A DNA stretch of 64,000 nucleotides from JAFDXJ01 sp038257845 (GCA_038257845.1 JBBSQL010000010.1:16398-80397); one strand, 5' to 3'. Counted from the first letter of the stretch, positions 8,585-16,395 are shown. Notes: generated by a model not told the origin, from the letters alone. Translations and numbers: made by a program.

Positions 8585-8685
8585 CAGAGAATTTTCAGCC
8601 CGGAACTAGAGCACAATAGCGAACAAAAAGTTGATGGAATGCACGTCAGCCCAAGCTCTCGCCAATGCGATGTAAGCAGTAGTGG
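8585..8685. repeat. attC-like site S4, right half
   Basis: The loop motif CAGCCCGGAACTAGAGCAC (near 8593) is followed by the arm GCCCAAGCTCTCGCCAATGC (8649-8668) and the outer box GTAAGCAGTAGTGG (8672-8685). The box is repeated in inverted form (CCATTACTGCTTAC, 13 of 14) at 9221-9234 on the other side of the next gene. Confidence 0.6.
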
Positions 8686-8697
8686 AGTTGTGGTCAA

Positions 8698-9090
8698 TTA
8701 TTTTCCATGAATTATTTTTAAAACTCTACAATTTCTGTCGTCCATTATTATTAAAAATGTCCCTCCTTTCCAACCTTTTGGTAATGTTCCTGTCAAAACC
8801 CAATAGTTGTCAATATGATAGATTTCATAAGGCTTTTGTTTGATGATATTTTTCTCGCCATAAATCCCGAACAAAATTGGTTCTGCTACGGCAACTGCTG
8901 TAGAACTGTCTTTTAGGATAACTGTTTTATTGTTGATTACATTATTAGTTTTATTATCCTTCAGTGTAGATGTAAGTTCGCTTTTTGCATACTCTTTACC
9001 AAGAATTATTCGGTCTGAATTTGTCTGTCCGAAAGACGCAAGGCAGAGAGTTAATGCGCTTAGTCCAAATAGAAATTTTAAATATTTCAT
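8698..9090 (-). CDS. Small secreted protein resembling NTF2-fold immunity/YbbC-YhhH proteins
   Basis: A protein of about 130 residues with a signal peptide (hydrophobic core LFGLSALTLCLASFGQ) and a C-terminal domain carrying AEPILFGIYG, IDNYWVLTGTLP and KGGTFLIIMDDRNCRVLKIIHGK-type features. This resembles the NTF2-fold immunity/YbbC-YhhH group, in which a Trp-x-Val strand is followed by a Gly-Gly turn and a final HGK. Such proteins are often linked to toxin immunity, but no toxin is adjacent. The start is the ATG at 9090. Inverted boxes at 8672-8685 and 9221-9234 flank it, so it looks like the first cassette after the broken recombinase gene. Confidence 0.6.
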   Translation of the reverse strand: MKYLKFLFGLSALTLCLASFGQTNSDRIILGKEYAKSELTSTLKDNKTNNVINNKTVILKDSSTAVAVAEPILFGIYGEKNIIKQKPYEIYHIDNYWVLTGTLPKGWKGGTFLIIMDDRNCRVLKIIHGK

Positions 9091-9096
9091 AATCAA

Positions 9097-9368
9097 GAAG
9101 TTTTCTAAATATGTGATTAAATTTTAAATTTTGATATTAAAGAACTGGTCAGCATTTTATAGTTTGTAAGGTCTTTAAAGATTATTTGATTCGCTGACTG
9201 ATTAAAGTGCAGGGTCTGTTCCATTACTGCTTACACGCAAATTTATGTTATAAGACGTTACCTAACAAAAAAAATCGTACCTGAAAATCAAGCATTTATC
9301 GTTATACATTTTTAATTGTTGTTAGTACAATCCAATCGCAAATTATTTATAATATGTTCCTTCTTCAA
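9097..9368. other. Gene-free stretch between first cassette and recombinase, attI-like candidate
   Basis: No gene is visible here. On the minus strand it contains TTTTGTTAGGTAACG (around 9260-9275), whose GTTAGGT fits the integron core GTTRRRY. Further along is GCGTGTAAGCAGTAATGG (9221-9238), the leading core box of the first cassette. If the array is integron-like, the primary insertion site should lie here. This is inference from position. Confidence 0.3.
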
Positions 9369-9989
9369 CTACCAGTCTATATCTTCTTTTTCCCATAAAT
9401 CATCAAACGGACTTTTGATGTTTACTAACTTTTCTTTGCTTACATGCAAATAGCGTTCAGTAGTTTTTATATTAAAATGAACCAGTAAATCTTTTATATA
9501 TTTTATATCTGTTCCCTTATCTAAGAGATGCGTGGCAAAGCTATGGCGCAGGCTATGGATGCCTACCTCTTTTTTGATGCCAGCTTTGTTTTTAGCATTT
9601 GTGAATATTTGCTGTATTGTTCGTGTGGGATAAGCTAAAAAAGTTTGCTCAGATTCAAATAAATATTCATTTGGCTTAGGCGAATATTCTGTTAGGTAAT
9701 TCCTTAAAATGTCCAGGAGTATGGGGCTAAGGTTTACGTAACGGTCTTTTTTGCCTTTGGCCCGTTCAATAAATATCTGCATCCGCTGACTGTCGATATG
9801 CGCTATTTTTAAATTCGCCACTTCACTCACCCGCAAGCCGGCACTATATGCTGTGAATAACATGGCCTTGTGTTTTTTGTTCGTTAATGCATTGAAGAGC
9901 TTTTTTAATTCTATTTCATTTAATAATTTGGGAAGCAATAAAGGTTTTTTTGGCCGGGGTATTTCAAAAAACATTTTCTCTTTATTCAA
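9369..9989 (-). pseudogene. 3' fragment of a tyrosine recombinase gene disrupted by a GIY-YIG element
   Basis: The catalytic domain is complete: R in SAGLRVSEVAN, K in KGKKDRY, HSLRHSFATH, a His in LLVHFNIKTT and Tyr in ERYLHV. It lacks its own N-terminal core-binding domain. Upstream of the TTG at 9989 the same frame continues as KFYYEQIL-NKEK, the usual linker of such integrases, up to the inverted repeat at 10012-10030. The missing domain is found at 10285-10863, so this was one gene of about 390 codons. The IntI-specific insertion is absent. It lies at the 5' side of the cassette array in the same orientation. Confidence 0.8.
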
Positions 9990-10273
9990 AATCTGTTCAT
10001 AATAAAATTTGACCCCGTAGGATTAAAAAAATTGGACATTCTATTTCTTAAATAAATTTTTCCATTTCCGGATTTCAAGTATTTCTCTCTTCTGAGTGCA
10101 TCTTTCTGATTAAGACAACCTTCCCAATAAATAAGTTTTAATGGTCGGCGGTTCTTTGTAGATATAACTCTTCCATCATTATGAAACAATAACCTTTTTG
10201 TTATATCCGAAGTATATCCGGTATAAAAATTATTATCTTTTTCACTTATTAAAACATACACATAATAATACAT
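9986..10273 (-). CDS. Single-domain GIY-YIG nuclease carried by a small mobile element
   Basis: A 95-residue protein consisting of a GIY-YIG domain alone: YVYVLIS in place of GIY, FYTGYT in place of YIG, the conserved Arg in DITKRLLFHN and a Glu near YWEGC. It resembles free-standing UPF0213/YhbQ-type proteins, which are very common in Bacteroidota. Its last residues (FNPTGSNFIMNRF) are encoded by the right-hand inverted repeat and then by invaded integrase DNA, so the C terminus is an insertion by-product. The gene nearly fills an element bounded by 19-bp inverted repeats, leaving no room for a group I intron. Confidence 0.85.
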   Translation of the reverse strand: MYYYVYVLISEKDNNFYTGYTSDITKRLLFHNDGRVISTKNRRPLKLIYWEGCLNQKDALRREKYLKSGNGKIYLRNRMSNFFNPTGSNFIMNRF

Positions 10274-10299
10274 CTTCTTATTTTTTAATCCAACGGGGT
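10012..10299 (-). mobile_element. 288-bp GIY-YIG element with 19-bp terminal inverted repeats
   Basis: ACCCCGTAGGATTAAAAAA (10012-10030) and the complement of 10281-10299 (ACCCCGTTGGATTAAAAAA) match at 18 of 19 positions in inverted orientation. They bracket the GIY-YIG gene and lie exactly where the integrase reading frame is interrupted. No target duplication is evident; a few integrase nucleotides seem lost at the junction. Confidence 0.7.
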
Positions 10300-10863
10300 T
10301 ATCCTGCTATGCACCGTATTTTCTTTTAGTTTTAAATCATGAATGCAATACAAAATATACCGCTGCAACTGGGCAGGTGTAATATCTTTTGCCGCATTAT
10401 TCTTTATAGTTTGTAAATAGATTTGAAATTCATTGCAATACGTGCGAACCGTACTTGAACTGTAACCTTTCAATATTAAACGATTTTTATATTCAGCAAA
10501 TGCATGCTGATTTTCTTTGCTTATGACGATACTTTTTTTTGTTGTGTGCGCATTTTTTAATTGAGCAGGTATTGGTGCGCTCGGCTTTTGTGTTTTAATA
10601 AATGGTTGTGCTGGATGGCTTTTCTTTTCTGATAAATATGCTTTCAACGCATCAGTTTTTACAACTGCTTTTCCTTTTAATGTATGAGCAAGTTGCTGAT
10701 AATTATTTTCGGATAATGGAGTATACCAGCATTGATGTGTCCTGCTCCAACGGGCATTTAATTCTTTTTGAAGAAAGTTTTGTATCATTAAATTTTTTGG
10801 AAAATATATACCAATACATGCCTGGTTTTTATGCAACAATGATTTTAAAAAAATAACTTCCAT
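10285..10863 (-). pseudogene. 5' fragment of the disrupted tyrosine recombinase (N-terminal and core-binding domains)
   Basis: 192 codons encoding an N-terminal domain seen in Bacteroidota integrases (IGIYFPKNLMIQNFLQKEL, then WSRTHQCWYTPLSENNY), a linker, and a SAM-like core-binding domain (ENQHAFAEYKNRLILKGYS, TVRTYCNEFQIYLQ, ITPAQLQRYI, KENTVHSRI). The frame then enters the inverted repeat of the GIY-YIG element and stops after four codons (TPLD). The remaining catalytic domain follows at 9369-10010. As it stands the protein cannot recombine DNA, unless the two parts associate. Confidence 0.78.
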
Positions 10864-11193
10864 AAATTATAAATGTTTCGTTTGCCCGGTATAAAATTCA
10901 GTTGAGAATAAAAAATTTCCCATCTTTCTTGCATGCTTCCGCCCCCTGAGTCACAGTGAAAGAGGGCATTTTATTCACCAATATAAAGACTTTTTTACTG
11001 GTTGACTGCATGTTTCGAGAAAAATATTTTTCCGTCATTCCTGCATATTGTGCGATTAACATTTCTCTATCTTAAAAAAAACTTAAAACCTTTTTTGCAA
11101 ACCCTGCGTAAATCTATAGGAAGCCCTCAAAGGTTTCAGGACTGATCACCCTTTTTTACAACACTATTTTCTTTAACAACAAAACATTTACAC
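10864..11193. other. Intergenic region upstream of the DUF4331 gene
   Basis: No gene is visible. A weak hairpin GCCCCCT...AGAGGGC followed by ATTTT (about 10951-10978) could be a terminator. The region contains the promoters of the divergent integrase and DUF4331 genes, but I cannot place them with confidence. Confidence 0.4.
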
Positions 11194-13272
11194 ATGCTAC
11201 AATTGAAACTTAGAAAGTGGCGGCTACCTGCCGTTACAGCTTTGTTTGCATCAGCAGTCGTTCTTATGTCATCCAGCCATCGTGAGGCACCGATGATTTC
11301 CAATGACCCGCTCGCAGACAATACCGATGTATATGCCTTCCGTTGTCCTGATAAACCGGGCAATATCTGCATCATCGCGAATTACATTCCGGGACAACTG
11401 CCTTTCGGCGGCCCTAACTATTATCATTTCGGTGAAAACATCCGTTATGAAATTCACATTGACAATGATATCAATACCGCCGGTGATGATATCGTTTACC
11501 GTTTTACTTTTCACCAAACAAATGAAGATCCAACTACTTTTTTCAACATCAGGCTGGGAAAAGAAAATTTGAAGACTACCTATACAATGGAAAAAAGTAC
11601 AGATGGCGGACAGTCTTTTCAAACCGTGCTGAGCAATGGTTACGTGCCTCCATATAATATTGGCGAACGTTCTATTACGTCGAGTACAGGTTTGGGCGCT
11701 TCTTCTTATGAGCAGTTGTTCAACAATGGAATTCTTACTGCAAGCTCCGGAGAAAAAGTTTTCTGCGGTCCTGTAGATGATCCTTTCTATGTGGATCTTG
11801 GCGGTATCTTCGATCTTGGTGATGCACCACGTCAAACAACACCTTCTTCTGATGGACTTGCCTGCAAAAACGTTTCAACAATTGCATTACAAATTCCAAT
11901 CAATGAATTACAAAAAGACCATAAGTCTGCTGCGAAAGCAACAACGATTTTGGATCCTGATTTTGTAATTGGTGTGTGGGCTTCTGCAAGTCGTCAGAGC
12001 ATGCGCGTATTAAATGGCGATGGTACAGAAACTAATTCAGGCAACTGGGTGCAGGTTTCCCGTCTCGGAATGCCATTGACCAACGAAGCAGTTATTCCAA
12101 TTGGTTATAAAGACAAATGGAATTCTATGACTCCGTATGAAGACCTTGCAAACCTGGCAACTTTTGGAAATTTTTTCTACAATCCTGAATTGGCTTTATA
12201 CATGGATGATGCTCAATTTGGAACAGCAATTCCTGCTTTACAAAAACTGCGCATTCAGAAAAATTCATTGGGTGCTTATGGTTTTGGAAATGGACAGGAT
12301 GGTTTGTATGCTTTAAAAGGTACAGCCGCTGTTGAAGGAACTGCTTTGGCAGAAGATGCTTTCGGCGGTTTATTATTACCTGGCCCTGCATCTCCAAGAT
12401 CTGTTGATCTCTGGCCTATATTCCATACAGGTGTTCCAAACCTCGCGCCATACCAATTGGCCACCGGTAAAAATGGTAATCCATTGGCTGTAGGTAAACC
12501 ATTTATTAATAATTTTCTTCCAAATGGTGGTGATATGCTGCGTTTAAATATGGCAGTTCCGCCAACACAAAGGGATAATAAAGATTTTAATCCCGATGGT
12601 TTAATACGTGCAGCAGTATTGGGTTTGCTGGATCCGCGGTTTAATAAAAATACCGATATCCAAAACATTCCAAATATGGATGGCTTCCCGAACGGACGTC
12701 GCCTGGAAGATGATGTTACACGTATAGAATTGCAGGCAGTTGCCGGCGTAGCGCTTGCTGCGATTGGTCTTCCTTACGATGATTTTAAAGGAAACCTGGT
12801 AACTCCTCAGTTGCTGAAAGTATTGATTTATCATACTGGTGTAAATAAAAATGATACAGCTTTCAGAACATCATTCCCTTATGAGCAATTGCCATGGAGT
12901 GGTACAAGCCCAACTTGCGGTTGCAATGTTGCCCAGCAAAATAATCCGGGTGATGATGCATTACCTGCTCAAAATTTCTCCAACACAATTACAGGATCTG
13001 AAGTAAGTGCGCCATCATTCGTGGCATCCGCTTCACCAAATCCTTTTGTGTCCAGCAGTACTATAAAATATCGCATTGAAACTTCATCAGCAGTACAGAT
13101 TAATGTATTGGATGTAAACGGAAAAGTGATCACTACATTAGTGCAGGGAAATCAAAAAGCAGGAACATACACTGTCAATTGGAATTCAGGAAATGCGGCA
13201 CATGGTATTTATTATATCAATGCTGTCATCAATGGACAACTTACACAGAGTTTGAAAATTGCTAAACAATAA
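11194..13272 (+). CDS. DUF4331 family protein with C-terminal T9SS type A sorting domain
   Basis: A 692-residue exported protein. A signal-peptide-like segment (LPAVTALFASAVVLMSSS, about residues 11-28) leads straight into the DUF4331 hallmark SSHREAPMISNDPLADNTDVYAF. The domain continues with the YEIHIDNDINTAGDDIVYRFTF and later IALQIPINEL strands. A short Cys pair (PTCGCN) follows near residue 575. The last 80 residues are a T9SS type A sorting domain (ASPNPFVSSSTIKYRI, VNGKVITTL, GIYYINAVING), so it is probably exported by T9SS and displayed or released. The role of DUF4331 is unknown. The TPR and HupE-like genes downstream, separated by a hairpin, may belong to the same locus. Confidence 0.88.
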   Translation: MLQLKLRKWRLPAVTALFASAVVLMSSSHREAPMISNDPLADNTDVYAFRCPDKPGNICIIANYIPGQLPFGGPNYYHFGENIRYEIHIDNDINTAGDDIVYRFTFHQTNEDPTTFFNIRLGKENLKTTYTMEKSTDGGQSFQTVLSNGYVPPYNIGERSITSSTGLGASSYEQLFNNGILTASSGEKVFCGPVDDPFYVDLGGIFDLGDAPRQTTPSSDGLACKNVSTIALQIPINELQKDHKSAAKATTILDPDFVIGVWASASRQSMRVLNGDGTETNSGNWVQVSRLGMPLTNEAVIPIGYKDKWNSMTPYEDLANLATFGNFFYNPELALYMDDAQFGTAIPALQKLRIQKNSLGAYGFGNGQDGLYALKGTAAVEGTALAEDAFGGLLLPGPASPRSVDLWPIFHTGVPNLAPYQLATGKNGNPLAVGKPFINNFLPNGGDMLRLNMAVPPTQRDNKDFNPDGLIRAAVLGLLDPRFNKNTDIQNIPNMDGFPNGRRLEDDVTRIELQAVAGVALAAIGLPYDDFKGNLVTPQLLKVLIYHTGVNKNDTAFRTSFPYEQLPWSGTSPTCGCNVAQQNNPGDDALPAQNFSNTITGSEVSAPSFVASASPNPFVSSSTIKYRIETSSAVQINVLDVNGKVITTLVQGNQKAGTYTVNWNSGNAAHGIYYINAVINGQLTQSLKIAKQ

Positions 13273-13282
13273 AAATGAAAAT

Positions 13283-13320
13283 TGCGGGCCACCCAAAACA
13301 TGGACTGGCCTGCATTTTTT
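13283..13320 (+). terminator. Hairpin after the DUF4331 gene
   Basis: TGCGGGCCA and TGGCCTGCA form a 9-bp stem with one wobble, followed by a T run (ATTTTTTAT). It starts 10 bp after the stop codon and looks like a Rho-independent terminator or attenuator before the TPR gene. Confidence 0.6.
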
Positions 13321-13357
13321 ATCATACCGGGAAGAAATTTCCCAAAAATTTATTTCG

Positions 13358-14704
13358 ATGAAAAAGAAAAATATTTACATAGTCTTAGTGATTGTTTTCG
13401 CGGCTTCTGTTGCTGCAATTATTTACAATTATTCTGTAAAAAATAAAACGACGAATCCTGAAACCTATGCATTTTTACCACGCACAGGTGAAGCCGCTAA
13501 AAGTCCTGAATATCAAAAAGTAAAAGAAGATTCGTATAAACTTTTTGCAAAATTAAAAGCAGATCCCAATGATAGTAAATCGCTGGCATCGCTTGCTACA
13601 ATGTATATCCGCGAAGCACGCGTGACGGCTAATTATGCGTACTATGATAAAGCAGCATTGGCAACTATTAATAAGGCTCTGAATATAAATCCACAGGATT
13701 TTGAAGCGCTCACTTTGCAATCATTGGTGTATTTGTCACAACATCATTTCCAGGATGGATTGTCCATTGCTGAAAAAGCAAAAGCGATTAATCCATATAA
13801 TTCATTTGTCTATGGTTTATGTGTGGATGGAAATGTAGAAACCGGAAATTATAAAGAAGCCGTATCAAATGCTGACCAGATGCTGACTATCCGACCGGAC
13901 ATGCGCTCTTATGCAAGAGCATCTTACCTGCGTGAAATTTATGGCGATTATCCTGGTGCAATAAAAGCCATGCAAATGGCAGTGGAAGCTGGTTCACCCG
14001 GCGATGAAGGCACAGAATGGTCACGCGTAGAATTGGGCCAGTTGTATGAAAATACGGGCGATATGCTCAATGCTAAAATGCATTATAGTATTGCACTGGA
14101 ACGCAGGCCCGGATACCCTTACGCCCTTGCAGGCTTAGCGCGTATCGCTGCCTCAGAAAAAAATTATGGCCAGGCAATGAATTATTACAAACAAGCAGAT
14201 ACTGCCGTTACAGATTTTAAAATAAAAGATGGCATGGTGAATTTATATATGGAAATGGGTGAGCCACAAAATGCCATTTCTTTAGAGAAAAAAATTATTG
14301 AAGCAATGACCAAAGAATCTCAAAGCGCCAACAATGATCAGAATATCGGGCACTATGTGGATAAGGAACTTGCGTATGCTTACCTCAAAATAAATGATTA
14401 TGACAATGCACTTTCACATGCATTACTTGAATATAACCGCCGCCCGGATAACATTGATGTGAACGAATGTGTGGCCTGGGTATATTTTTCCAAAGGGGAT
14501 TATGAAAAAGCATTGCCATATATCAAAGTGGCTTTGAAAACAAATTCTAAAAACCCGGTATTGCTTTGTCGCGCTGGATTGATTTATGCAAAGGCAGGGG
14601 AGAAGTCACTGGCTAAAACTGTGTTGCAGCAAGGACTTCAGACAAATGCAAACATAGAACCATTATTGCGCAATCAAAGTACAACTACTTTACAATCATT
14701 ATAA
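13358..14704 (+). CDS. Membrane-anchored TPR protein
   Basis: A 448-residue protein with an N-terminal membrane anchor (KKKNIYIVLVIVFAASVAAIIYNYS) followed by about eight to ten TPR helices (for example AALATINKALNINPQDFEALTLQSLVYL, DYDNALSHALLEYNRRPDN, DYEKALPYIKVALKTNSKNP). It probably acts as a protein-interaction scaffold in the periplasm. An earlier in-frame ATG at 13259 overlaps the end of the previous gene and the terminator hairpin, so I prefer the ATG at 13358, directly before the Lys-rich anchor. The HupE-like gene follows 31 bp downstream, which suggests the two are co-transcribed. Confidence 0.8.
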   Translation: MKKKNIYIVLVIVFAASVAAIIYNYSVKNKTTNPETYAFLPRTGEAAKSPEYQKVKEDSYKLFAKLKADPNDSKSLASLATMYIREARVTANYAYYDKAALATINKALNINPQDFEALTLQSLVYLSQHHFQDGLSIAEKAKAINPYNSFVYGLCVDGNVETGNYKEAVSNADQMLTIRPDMRSYARASYLREIYGDYPGAIKAMQMAVEAGSPGDEGTEWSRVELGQLYENTGDMLNAKMHYSIALERRPGYPYALAGLARIAASEKNYGQAMNYYKQADTAVTDFKIKDGMVNLYMEMGEPQNAISLEKKIIEAMTKESQSANNDQNIGHYVDKELAYAYLKINDYDNALSHALLEYNRRPDNIDVNECVAWVYFSKGDYEKALPYIKVALKTNSKNPVLLCRAGLIYAKAGEKSLAKTVLQQGLQTNANIEPLLRNQSTTTLQSL

Positions 14705-14735
14705 TTTTTATATTGAAATTAAAATTTTAAAAAAA

Positions 14736-15416
14736 GTGCAACCAATTTTTTCCCATAAAAACAGTGTACGATGCATAGCCGGTATCATCATTTTAATGCT
14801 GGCTGCATTACCTGTTTTTGCGCACCCAATTAATATTTCCATGGAGCGCGCACCGACAGGCAGTGTTGTTTGGTTTTATTTTAAAATGGGCGTTACGCAT
14901 ATCATACCTTATGGTTTTGATCATATTCTTTTTGTGACGAGTTTATGTTTATTGAGCAATAAAATCAAAACTATTCTCTGGCAGGCATCTGCATTTACGG
15001 TTGCTCATTCTATTGCACTTGCATTAAGTATGAAAGGAATTATAGTAGCGCCCGGTGCGGTTGTGGAGCCGCTGATCTCTTTATCCATCGTATTTGTAGC
15101 GATTGAAAACATTTTGCTCAGTGAATTAAAACCCTGGCGGATATTAATTGTTTTCTTTTTTGGCCTTGTTCATGGCCTGGGCTTTGCCTCAGCTTTAAGT
15201 GAAGTAGGTATTCCGCGAAATAATTTTTTTACATCCATTCTTGCATTTAATCTTGGTGTAGAAATTGGGCAGATAGGCATCATATTATTGGTATTTGGTT
15301 TGTTCATTTTGCCATTGGGAAAACGGCCCGGGTTCAAAAATAAATTTGTTTATCCCTTGTCCATTCTCATCGCCATCATCGCATCCTATTGGACCGTGGA
15401 GCGGTTGATGAATTAA
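14736..15416 (+). CDS. HupE/UreJ-like membrane protein
   Basis: A 226-residue protein with a signal peptide (ending near LPVFAHP) and about six transmembrane helices. Diagnostic features of the HupE/UreJ_2 group are HIIPYGFDHILFV, AFTVAHSIALAL, VEPLISLSIVFVAIENIL, FFGLVHGLGFAS and AFNLGVEIGQIG, with His and Glu residues in the helices that could bind a metal ion. Relatives are linked to nickel or cobalt uptake, but this subgroup has no proven role. The start codon is GTG (14736). It is the last gene of the plus-strand group; a convergent gene and REP repeats follow. Confidence 0.82.
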   Translation: MQPIFSHKNSVRCIAGIIILMLAALPVFAHPINISMERAPTGSVVWFYFKMGVTHIIPYGFDHILFVTSLCLLSNKIKTILWQASAFTVAHSIALALSMKGIIVAPGAVVEPLISLSIVFVAIENILLSELKPWRILIVFFFGLVHGLGFASALSEVGIPRNNFFTSILAFNLGVEIGQIGIILLVFGLFILPLGKRPGFKNKFVYPLSILIAIIASYWTVERLMN

Positions 15417-15439
15417 AAATATATTGACAAATATTTATC

Positions 15440-15620
15440 GAAGCAAATGTTCCGGAGGAACATCATGTGGGTAGAAACAGCATGTTATATAAAACCGCAT
15501 GTTCCGGAGGAACGCTTTGTGCCGCAATGATAAAAAACCAGACTTTCAATATTCATGAAAAATATTAGCACTCTTCAATTTCATTAATACATACACAAAA
15601 CGTTCCTACGGAACGAAACC
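15440..15620. repeat. Cluster of three GTTCC(N3-4)GGAAC palindromes between convergent genes
   Basis: ATGTTCC-GGA-GGAACAT (15447-15463), GCATGTTCCGGAGGAACGC (about 15498-15516) and CGTTCCTACGGAACG (15601-15615) are variants of one palindrome, the first two in repeated context. Bacteroidota genomes carry many REP-like sequences of this type. Here they could also end transcription from both sides. Confidence 0.65.
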
Positions 15621-15637
15621 TCAACATCGAATTTCTC

Positions 15638-16288
15638 TCAAACTTTTAAAATGTGTATATTGTTGGAAGTTTTTTCATTTTGCCTTTGAATTTGTTTGAC
15701 TAAAAAATAGGCAACGATTATATTAGGCACCCAACAAAGCCACGCTACTAATAAATAAGCTTTAATAAAATCATGAAATAGTATAGTCAGAATAGGAAGA
15801 TATATTCTAAGCGTTACTGCAGAAAAACAAGCAGCATAACTATATATCATCATCTTTCGATGGTTCTCAATTCGTCCGTTTCTTATATTAATGTAAGCGC
15901 TTAATGTAATGTAAAACCAGGTAAGACCTAAACAAATAAATCCCAATGAAGCAATTATTCCACCAGTTGCATATAATGCAATATACATAGATGCCAATGA
16001 ACTTATCAAAGCTGCAATAACATAAACTTTGCCTATCAGCCTGTGTACTTTCAATCTTTTATTTCTCAACTTTACATTAAATTGAGTCCAGCCGATTAGC
16101 AAAGCAATTCCTCCTAAAGTGATGTGCATATAAAAACCAATATTCCAAAAAACATTGGTCAGTATAACATCACTTTTTGATTGTAACAATCCAAATTTCC
16201 GATTCACAAAAAAATAAATAAATGGATATAGGCCAACGAATGACGCCAAAATAGCTGTTATTACAACGAGTACTTTTTTAGTCATCAT
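15638..16288 (-). CDS. DUF2306 family multi-pass membrane protein
   Basis: A protein of about 216 residues with six to seven transmembrane helices. The segment FYMHITLGGIALLIGWTQF, followed by LRNKRLKVHRLIGKVYVIAALIS and NHRKMMIYSYA, is the usual DUF2306 signature, with conserved His residues in or near membrane helices. The role is unknown; relatives are predicted to bind haem or act in redox membrane processes. An upstream ATG (16324) would add twelve charged residues; the MMTKK start at 16288 gives a normal membrane N terminus. It is convergent with the HupE-like gene. Confidence 0.75.
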   Translation of the reverse strand: MMTKKVLVVITAILASFVGLYPFIYFFVNRKFGLLQSKSDVILTNVFWNIGFYMHITLGGIALLIGWTQFNVKLRNKRLKVHRLIGKVYVIAALISSLASMYIALYATGGIIASLGFICLGLTWFYITLSAYINIRNGRIENHRKMMIYSYAACFSAVTLRIYLPILTILFHDFIKAYLLVAWLCWVPNIIVAYFLVKQIQRQNEKTSNNIHILKV

Positions 16289-16395
16289 TTTGATTTGAAT
16301 AAATTTCTCCCAACACAGGAACATCTTGTGTTAGTACAAGCCGGAAGATAGAAAAGCGAAGTGAAGGATCGCTTTGAGAACAACTAAATTGATAG

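Larger units (their letters stand above)
6855..8585 (+). mobile_element. IS110-family insertion sequence inside attC-like site S4 (ends approximate)
   Basis: An intact IS110-type transposase gene lies between the two arms of one hairpin. The non-coding part before the gene (about 270 bp) is much longer than that after it (about 80 bp), as in the IS110 group, where the upstream end encodes a bridge RNA. I see no long terminal inverted repeats and no clear target duplication, as expected for this family. The exact ends need comparison with an empty site. Confidence 0.6.

Noticed and set aside
6830..8610. GAATTTTCAGCC(C)GGAAC on both sides of the IS110 element as a target-site duplication
   Set aside because: Uninterrupted sites S2 and S3 also carry two copies of this motif in their loop, so both copies probably predate the insertion.
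10012..10299. Group I intron or intein carrying the GIY-YIG gene
   Set aside because: The coding sequence fills nearly the whole 288-bp element, leaving no room for intron structure, and the frame is closed by stops so no intein is possible.
577..10863. A canonical integron with IntI and consensus attC sites
   Set aside because: Both tyrosine recombinases lack the IntI-specific insertion, and most core boxes do not fit GTTRRRY/RYYYAAC. I therefore describe the array as integron-like only.
13259..13357. Upstream start for the TPR protein
   Set aside because: It overlaps the DUF4331 gene end and a terminator hairpin; the ATG at 13358 precedes a typical membrane anchor.
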